Origin: Gemmatimonadales bacterium | GTDB taxonomy: Bacteria > Gemmatimonadota > Gemmatimonadetes > Gemmatimonadales > GWC2-71-9 | Assembly: GCA_025929805.1 (NCBI GenBank) | Contig: JAICPP010000075.1 | Span: 1 to 13,094 of the forward strand | Length of the DNA stretch: 13,094 nucleotides | Reading direction: 5' to 3' | In this document: piece after piece, positions 1-4,994 of the stretch | Layout: the number at the start of each line of letters is the position of its first letter | Position numbering within the stretch: position 1 is the stretch's first letter | Position numbers and translations under genes: made by a program | The notes under the pieces: generated by a model | Seen by the model: only the letters and a program-made list of their open reading frames with translations | The model's database searches: none | What the model was told of the DNA's origin: nothing

Positions 1-1137
1 ATGACGACACCCGCACCCGCAACCAGCACCGCCGTACTGCGACACGCCCTGGAGACCGGTGCCCCGGTCACAGTCCTCGACATCCGGCCCGCTGCCGACC
101 GCGCCGAGTGGTGGATTCCGGGCAGCCTGCACCTCGACGTGTACGACGCGCTCAAGCGAGGCGATCCGGCAGTACTCCCAGCGGCGAGTCTTCCCCTGGA
201 CCGTCCGGTGGTAGTGGTGTGCCGCGCAGGTGCGGTCGCCCGTGACGCCGCCTTTCAGCTGGTGGAGCGGGGATTCGACGCCTCGTACTTGGTTGGGGGG
301 ATGAAGGCCTGGAGCCAGGCCTGGAACCACGCTTCCGTATCCCTCGTCGGTTCGGACGCCGCCGTGATTCAGGTGCGCCGGAGCGGAAAAGGATGTCTTT
401 CCTATATAGTGGCATCCAGCGGAGAAGCAGTCGTCATTGATCCGTCGACAGATCCCGCCGTCTATGTGCACCTCGCGGAGCAACAGGGGTGGAGCATCCG
501 CGCCGTTCTGGACACCCACGTGCACGCCGACCACGTCTCTCGCGCCCGCGAGCTGGCCCAACAGACCAAAGCCCGCCTCCTCCTGCCCGCTCAGGCGCGA
601 GTGCAGTACCAGTTCCAGCCGTTGCGCGAGGGAGATCGACTTACTCTCGGAGCCGCAAACCTCAGAGTCATGGAGACCCCGGGCCACACGCCCGAGAGCG
701 TGAGCTACCTGCTCAACCATGCCGCCCTCTTCACCGGCGATACCTTGTTCCTAGCCGGTGTCGGCCGGCCCGACCTCGAGGCTGCGAGCGGGCAGGCGGC
801 CCAGCGCGCCCGGCTGCTCCACGGGTCTCTGGCGCGCATCCTCCAGCTGCCGGAGCACACGCTGATCCTTCCGGGGCACGTCGACCGGCCGGTACCGTTC
901 GACGGCCAGCCCATGGCCGCTACTCTGGGTCGGGTACGCCAGGAGGTGGAAGCGCTGACCCGTTGGTTCAACGATAGTACTGACACCGCCGCTGACGAGT
1001 TCGCGCGCTGGGTACTCAGCCGCCTCCCGGCGACCCCTGCCAATCATCACGAGATCGTGCGGCTCAATCAGGGAGACGCAATGCCTATGGATCTGGAGTC
1101 ACTCGAGGCGGGAGCCAATCGATGCGCAGTCTCATGA
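1..1137 (+). CDS. Rhodanese / metallo-beta-lactamase fusion, persulfide dioxygenase-like
   Basis: The protein has 378 residues in two domains. Residues about 10-110 are a rhodanese domain with the active-site loop C74-R-A-G and the typical end 'YLVGGMKAW'. Residues about 120-300 are a metallo-beta-lactamase fold of the ETHE1/glyoxalase II group: the HVHADH motif (H173, H175, D177, H178), H229 in TPGHT, D247 in FTGDTLF, the GRPDL signature (255-259) and H293 in PGH. In this family the metal site oxidises glutathione persulfide to sulfite, and rhodanese moves sulfane sulfur between thiols, so a cytoplasmic role in persulfide or sulfide handling is inferred. No signal peptide is visible. The usual fusion has the lactamase domain first; here the order is reversed. 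The next gene overlaps its 3' end, suggesting an operon. The ATG is the first base of the window, so an upstream in-frame start cannot be excluded. The family call is firm; the exact substrate is not. Confidence 0.88.
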   Translation: MTTPAPATSTAVLRHALETGAPVTVLDIRPAADRAEWWIPGSLHLDVYDALKRGDPAVLPAASLPLDRPVVVVCRAGAVARDAAFQLVERGFDASYLVGGMKAWSQAWNHASVSLVGSDAAVIQVRRSGKGCLSYIVASSGEAVVIDPSTDPAVYVHLAEQQGWSIRAVLDTHVHADHVSRARELAQQTKARLLLPAQARVQYQFQPLREGDRLTLGAANLRVMETPGHTPESVSYLLNHAALFTGDTLFLAGVGRPDLEAASGQAAQRARLLHGSLARILQLPEHTLILPGHVDRPVPFDGQPMAATLGRVRQEVEALTRWFNDSTDTAADEFARWVLSRLPATPANHHEIVRLNQGDAMPMDLESLEAGANRCAVS

Positions 1138-1553
1138 GTGCACAGTCCGTACTACTCCGTCGCGAGCTTCCGAGGCCGGTTCTGCTCTATTCCGGTGGCT
1201 GAAGGTTCTGCCGTTGGGCGGCGCGGGTCGTCGCCACGCTGGACCGAGATCAAGAGCTGGCACTCCTTCCATTGGCGGACGAGCGCGCTGAACAACTGCT
1301 CGGCCAGGTGCCGGCGCACCAACGTACCGAATGCTGGTGGCTGGTGCTCGACGACGGTACTCTGATCGCAGGGGACAAAGGTGGAGGGCTAATGCTCCTG
1401 GTTCAGCTGCACCGTACCCGATGGGCCGGGCGAGCGCTGCTTTGGCTCCGTTTGTCCCCCATCGTCGATGCACTGGACCATCTGCTGGCCCGATCCCGAA
1501 AGCAGCTCGGGCGGTTCGTTCCTCAAGGGGAGGCGCCGGTACGCTATCCGTGA
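1122..1553 (+). CDS. DUF393 (DCC family) thiol-disulfide oxidoreductase-like protein with in-frame TGA, candidate selenoprotein
   Basis: Read through the TGA at 1200-1202, this frame gives 143 residues, the usual size for DUF393. The family signature is YDGDCxFC near the N-terminus; here it reads Y23-S-G-G-U27-R-F-C30, with TGA in place of the first Cys of CxxC. The rest fits the family: CRWAARVV after the motif, a WWLVLDDGT strand around residue 70, then 'LSPIVDALDHLLARSRKQLGR'-like helices near the C-terminus. DUF393 proteins are thioredoxin-like and thought to act in thiol redox, but few have been characterised. The Asp residues around the usual motif are Ser and Gly here. ATG 1122 was chosen because GGGAG (1110-1114) lies about 7 bases upstream; ATG 1134, overlapping the previous stop as ATGA, is the alternative. 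The kinase gene starts 7 bases after the stop. A nonsense-mutated pseudogene is the rival reading, but the intact 116-codon tail and a second case in the same operon argue against it. Confidence 0.8.
1203..1229 (+). promoter_or_regulatory. Putative bacterial SECIS stem-loop in the DUF393 gene
   Basis: Directly after the TGA the RNA can fold into a hairpin. The upper stem is GCCG (1210-1213) with CGGC (1219-1222), and the loop is UUGGG (1214-1218). The stem extends downward through U1209-G1223, C1208-G1225 with C1224 bulged, two U-G pairs, G1205-U1228 and G1204-C1229. The loop guanines sit 14 to 16 bases after the UGA, slightly closer than the 16-37 base range usually expected for a bacterial SECIS loop G. 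Several lower pairs are G-U wobbles, so this element is weaker than the one in the methyltransferase gene. Folding was done by eye. Confidence 0.5.
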
Positions 1554-1560
1554 GTATGCA

Positions 1561-2964
1561 ATGACTGCCGTCTTCGATCGTCTCAGCACTGCCCTCACCG
1601 ACCGCTATGCAATTCAGCGTGAGCTCGGCCGTGGTGGCATGGCCACCGTGTATCTCGCCCAGGATCTGAGGCACGACCGGCCGATCGCGGTAAAGGTGCT
1701 GCATCCCGAGGTGGCGGCGACGCTCGGTACGGAGCGCTTCAAGCGCGAGATTCGGATCGCCGCCCAGCTCCAGCATCCCCAGGTTCTTCCGGTGTACGAC
1801 TCCGGCAGCGGCGCGGGCTTGCTCTGGTATACCATGCCATACGTGGAAGGTGAGACCCTCCGCCAGAGGCTGCGGCGTACCGGCCCGCTGTCGCTCAGCG
1901 AGGCCGTACGCATTCTGGGTTACTTAGCGGGTGCCCTCGCGTACGCCCATCGTCGTGCCGTGATCCACCGCGATGTGAAGCCGGAAAACGTCTTGATCAG
2001 CCAGGAGAATGTTTTCCTCGCTGACTTCGGGATTGCGAGGCCACTCGACGCTACCCCCAATCAGTATCAGACGATCGTCGGGCTGGTGGTCGGTACCCCG
2101 ACCTACATGGCGCCCGAGCAGGCCGCCGGCGATCCTGCCACCGATCACCGAGCCGACATCTACGCGCTTGGGATCATGGCTTATGAGTTACTAGCCGGCG
2201 AGCCCCCCTTCGCGAGCCTTCCCCTCGGATCCCTGCTGGCGGCCCACGCCAGCCAGGAGCCGGTGCCGATCACCCGGCGGCGACCCGAGGTGCCTTCATC
2301 GCTCGCCTCGCTGATCGCTCGCTGCCTGTACAAGCGACCCGACGAGCGCTGGCAATCGGCTGCCGCGCTGAGCGATGCGCTGCGTGAGACCGTCTTGTCT
2401 GCGACCTCGTCTGTGGCGGCCGATGCTGCAGTTCAGGTACCGGCTGCCGTTCCAACCATCGTGATCGGCGACCAGCTCGAGCAGGCGAGAGCGGCCTTCT
2501 CCCGTAATGCCTGGCGTGAAGCCTACGGCGGCCTCACCGCGGCGGACGCCGTCACCAGCTTAGAGGCCGAAGACCTGGACCGCCTGGCGGAGGCGGCATG
2601 GTGGCTGTCCGAAGGAACGGCCTGCATCCGCGCGCGGGAGCGCGCGTACCGGCAGTATCTCCAGCGGGGCGAGCGCCGCGCCGCAGCGTCGGTCGCGCTC
2701 GCCTTGGCGGAAGACCACTTCCATCGCCTGGCGCGGTCTGTGGGCCAGGGATGGCTGCGCCGCGCTGAACGACACCTGAAAGGCTTCGACGATGTGCCCG
2801 AACGGGGTTGGCTCTACCGGCTCAGGTTACGCTCGCACTGGAGCTGGAACACGATCCGGAGACGGCGATGGAGTATGCCGATCGGGTTCTGGAGATCGCT
2901 CGACGAATTGGGGATACCGATCTCGAAGCACTGGCGCTCCAGGACCGAGGCCGGATTCTGGTAA
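1561..2964 (+). CDS. Serine/threonine protein kinase (PknB/HipA-unrelated Hanks type), 3' part out of frame
   Basis: The catalytic domain spans residues about 16-280 and is complete: glycine loop GRGGMATV (23-30), AVK lysine K45, helix-C Glu E63, HRDVKPEN (136-143), DFG (155-157), activation loop, and APE (184-186). No membrane segment is seen, so this is a soluble cytoplasmic kinase, unlike many PknB proteins with an external sensor. After about residue 300 a helical repeat region begins (QARAAFSRNAWREAYGGL and following) that belongs to the TPR protein encoded downstream. The homology continues to about residue 421 and is then lost; the last 46 residues are a frame-shifted tail rich in Arg and Trp. 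A kinase-TPR fusion of about 765 residues was probably the original form, and one missing base near 2818-2825 would explain the break. The kinase may signal the redox or metalloid state that the operon handles; that is inference. An upstream in-frame ATG at 1468 lies inside the previous gene and adds no homology. Confidence 0.88.
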   Translation: MTAVFDRLSTALTDRYAIQRELGRGGMATVYLAQDLRHDRPIAVKVLHPEVAATLGTERFKREIRIAAQLQHPQVLPVYDSGSGAGLLWYTMPYVEGETLRQRLRRTGPLSLSEAVRILGYLAGALAYAHRRAVIHRDVKPENVLISQENVFLADFGIARPLDATPNQYQTIVGLVVGTPTYMAPEQAAGDPATDHRADIYALGIMAYELLAGEPPFASLPLGSLLAAHASQEPVPITRRRPEVPSSLASLIARCLYKRPDERWQSAAALSDALRETVLSATSSVAADAAVQVPAAVPTIVIGDQLEQARAAFSRNAWREAYGGLTAADAVTSLEAEDLDRLAEAAWWLSEGTACIRARERAYRQYLQRGERRAAASVALALAEDHFHRLARSVGQGWLRRAERHLKGFDDVPERGWLYRLRLRSHWSWNTIRRRRWSMPIGFWRSLDELGIPISKHWRSRTEAGFW

Positions 2965-3857
2965 CGCTCGGCCAGGTGAAGGAAGGAATGGCGCTCATCG
3001 ACGATGCGATGACTGCCGCTACCGCGGGCGAGCTGACGCCTCGCACGACCGGGCGCACCTATTGCAACATGATGAGCACCTGTGAACGGCTCGGCGATTT
3101 CGGGCGGGCGGCGGAGTGGTACGACGTCGCTGCCAGGTGGCACGAACCGCACGCCGATTCAGGGTATCCAGGCATCTGCCGCGTTCACCGGGCCGGCCTT
3201 CTTCGGTTGCGAGGTGAGCTGATTGAGGCGGAGCACGAGGCGCGACGTGCAGCCGAGGAGCTCGCGGATTTCCTGGCCGACGTTACGGGTGAGGCGTACT
3301 ACGAGCTAGGTGAGATCCGCCTCTGCATGGGCGATCTCTCCGGTGCCGGCGGGATGTTCCGCGAGGCGCATGCCCGGGGCCGGGACCCCCAACCTGGCTT
3401 GGCCCTCCTCCGGTTAGCGGAGGGGAAAACTGAAGTGGCCCGCTCCATGATCGAACGGGCCCTGAACGAGCCCGGACTTACGGAACTCGAGCGCGCCAAG
3501 CTGCTTCCCGCGTTGGTCGAGATCAGAGTCGTCTGCGGTGACATTGCCGCCGCCGCAGTGGGAGCATCGGAGCTGGAGACCATCACCCTGACCTACACGT
3601 CACCCGCACTCGTCGCCTCAGCCGCTCTCGCGCAGGGTCGGGTAGAGTTGGCCGGCGGCCAGTCCGAACAGGCCGTGTTGAATCTCCGACGTGCCTGCCG
3701 GATCTGGGCCGAGATCGATCTGCCAAGGGAGCTCGCTCAAACCCGGCTCGTCTTGTCACGGGCCTACTCCGCTCTCGGAAATACCGACGAGGCGGAGCTC
3801 GAGCGCCGTGCCGCGGAGACAACGATGGATCGAATCACGAAAGTAGGCCAACTATGA
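2808..3857 (+). CDS. TPR-repeat protein, C-terminal half of the upstream kinase protein in another frame
   Basis: This reading frame encodes about 349 residues of helix-turn-helix repeats with TPR character (for example AMEYADRVLEIARRIGD, EGMALIDDAM, LGDFGRAAEWYDVAARW, MGDLSGAGGMFREA, ALGNTDEAELERRA). It resembles the C-terminal region of large LuxR-type or kinase-linked regulators, where the repeats bind partner proteins. It continues the repeat region that begins in the kinase frame, shifted by one base. The frame is open from 2769. TTG 2808 is the first start in it, but ATG 2868, with GGAG at 2858-2861 six bases upstream, is a better independent start. The stop overlaps the methyltransferase ATG as ATGA (3854-3857). 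It could be a separately translated subunit, the tail of a frameshifted gene, or the result of a sequencing error. Confidence 0.75.
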   Translation: MALPAQVTLALELEHDPETAMEYADRVLEIARRIGDTDLEALALQDRGRILVTLGQVKEGMALIDDAMTAATAGELTPRTTGRTYCNMMSTCERLGDFGRAAEWYDVAARWHEPHADSGYPGICRVHRAGLLRLRGELIEAEHEARRAAEELADFLADVTGEAYYELGEIRLCMGDLSGAGGMFREAHARGRDPQPGLALLRLAEGKTEVARSMIERALNEPGLTELERAKLLPALVEIRVVCGDIAAAAVGASELETITLTYTSPALVASAALAQGRVELAGGQSEQAVLNLRRACRIWAEIDLPRELAQTRLVLSRAYSALGNTDEAELERRAAETTMDRITKVGQL

Positions 3858-4639
3858 CCAGCGTCGCCGAAACCCAGGCCTCCTTGGAAGCGGTTCTCAA
3901 GGACGAGATCATTCGCATGTACCAGGAAGTTGCTGATAAACCGCAGGGCACCTTCCACTTTTTTCACGGCCGCGAAGCGGCCGAGCTTTTCGATTATGAG
4001 TCTGACTGGCTCGACCGCGCTCCTGACGGAGCTGTTGCGTCTTTTGCGGGGGTCGGAAACCCGCATCTGCGGAGCCGTCTAAAACCTGGAGAGACGGTCC
4101 TCGACCTCGGCAGTGGGGCTGGGTTGGATGCCATCATCGCCTCCTGGATGGTAGGACCCAATGGTCGAGTCCTCGGTGTGGATCTGAACCCGGCGATGTG
4201 CCTTAAGGCTCAGGCCCACGCCGCTGCGACGGGGACACGGATGGAGTGCCGCGAAGGCCGCATGGAGGATATACCAGTTCCCAATGGCTCAGTGGACGTT
4301 GTCATCTCTAATGGGGTAATCAATCTCTCCTTCCGCAAGCGCCGGGTGCTCGAGGAGATCTTCCGAGTGCTTCGAACCGGCGGCCGCATATCGATCACGG
4401 ATATTGTAAGCGCCAAGCAGCTCTCCCAGTCTATAGTCAACGACCCCAAGCTCTGGGCCAGCTGAATTGGCGGGGCTCTCCCGGAGGGAGAGATGTTCCG
4501 CTTGCTCGAGGAGACCGGCTTCACCCACGTGCGCTCAGCGGTCGTGCCGAACTTTCGTTTCCGAAAGCAGGCCACCCAGGATGCGGCGGAGGCTTACGGA
4601 GTCAAGGCGATAATGATGACAGCGCTGAAGTCACTCTGA
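3854..4639 (+). CDS. ArsM-like SAM-dependent methyltransferase with in-frame TGA, candidate selenoprotein
   Basis: Read through the TGA at 4463-4465, the gene encodes 261 residues. The Rossmann methyltransferase core shows motif I VLDLGSGAG (82-90), the acidic D110 of GVD, SNGVINL (152-158) and the FRVLRTGGR strand (170-178). The N-terminal FHFFHGREAAEL and SFAGVGNPH match a methyltransferase family related to arsenite methyltransferase ArsM. In those proteins a segment like 'DPxLWxxC-I-x-G-A' carries the Cys that binds the metalloid. Here it reads DPKLWAS-U204-IGGA, and the normal family C-terminus follows (EMFRLLEETGFTHVR, then 36 more residues). The other conserved ArsM cysteine before GNP is Val (V67), so the selenol would be the main chalcogen ligand. 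Other cysteines are C116 and C132. The substrate could be arsenic, selenium, tellurium or a thiol. The start overlaps the TPR stop as ATGA. A plain gene caller would end it at 4465, losing about a fifth of the protein. Confidence 0.85.
4466..4500 (+). promoter_or_regulatory. Putative bacterial SECIS stem-loop in the methyltransferase gene
   Basis: Immediately after the TGA there is a perfect 7-bp stem, CTCTCCC (4476-4482) with GGGAGAG (4486-4492), closed by the loop GGA (4483-4485). Below it CGGGG (4471-4475) can pair with TTCCG (4496-4500), two of the pairs being G-U, with ATG (4493-4495) unpaired on the 3' side. The loop guanines lie 18 to 19 bases after the UGA, inside the 16-37 base spacing known for bacterial SECIS elements, and the length and bulged stem resemble the fdhF type. 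The element lies wholly in coding sequence. Folding was done by eye. Confidence 0.72.
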
Positions 4640-4994
4640 CAGGGCTGACCTTGTTACGCTCAACCGCGTCCTTTTGCTGTTACCCTGGCCTCGACCCATG
4701 CTGCAGGCCTCCACGGCGAAGGCGCCCACTGCTTCTGTCTTAAGTTCTTTACACCGTAGAACCATCAACGTTCAGGCGAACAGGGTAAAAAACGACGGCC
4801 GCGACTTTGATTCCTAGGTCGTGGGTCGAGTCCCATCGCCCTCACTACGGTGCAAGTGAATTGCCCGCACCTCCCTAGCGGTTGGTTTGCTCGCCTGGTC
4901 GTCTCTCGTGGTGTTAATCGGAACCTTTCCCCGCCACGCTGCATTCTACCATCCAAGAACCCACAACAATCAGGTGATCAGGCGGGGAGGGTTT
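4640..4994. other. Gene-free region between the two operons, with a weak tRNA 3'-end-like fragment
   Basis: No coding frame here has recognisable homology. The segment 4822-4844 looks like a degenerate tRNA 3' end: a T-arm-like TGGG-TCGAGT-CCCA (4822-4835) followed by GCCCTCA (4838-4844), resembling an acceptor strand. The loop is one base short, the terminal CCA is absent, and no matching 5' acceptor strand (TGAGGGC) lies upstream, so this is not a functional tRNA. It may be a relic or chance. A weak GGCCT/AGGCC inverted repeat after the methyltransferase gene lacks a T-run, so no terminator is called. The promoter of the downstream block is expected here, but no convincing -35/-10 pair was found. 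Confidence 0.5.

Noticed and set aside
1138..1365. Open frame following directly on the rhodanese-lactamase stop
   Set aside because: It is an off-frame shadow of the DUF393 gene; the frame starting at 1122 carries the family homology on both sides of the TGA.
1551..1553. Second TGA in the DUF393 frame as another possible selenocysteine codon
   Set aside because: The protein is already family length, the codons after it show no homology, and the kinase gene begins 7 bases later. It is the true stop.
1132..1776. 214-codon open frame on the reverse strand across DUF393 and the kinase start
   Set aside because: No family motif is visible, and it is antisense to two genes with clear homology.
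2803..2826. Programmed -1 ribosomal frameshifting between kinase and TPR frames
   Set aside because: No X-XXY-YYZ slippery heptamer is present in the right frame near the junction. A base deletion or separate start fits better.
4690..4712. GGCCT/AGGCC inverted repeat as terminator of the first operon
   Set aside because: Only five pairs around a 13-base loop, with no T-run after it.
4805..4850. tRNA-Sec (selC) gene in the intergenic gap
   Set aside because: No TCA anticodon loop, no long variable arm and no 8-bp acceptor pairing are present; only a T-arm-like fragment can be made out.
4887..4994. Upstream extension of the MGH1-like gene with a hydrophobic start (MLAWSSLVVLIG)
   Set aside because: The extension has no family similarity and only a short hydrophobic run with no cleavage pattern; GTG 4995 has a Shine-Dalgarno sequence and matches the family start.
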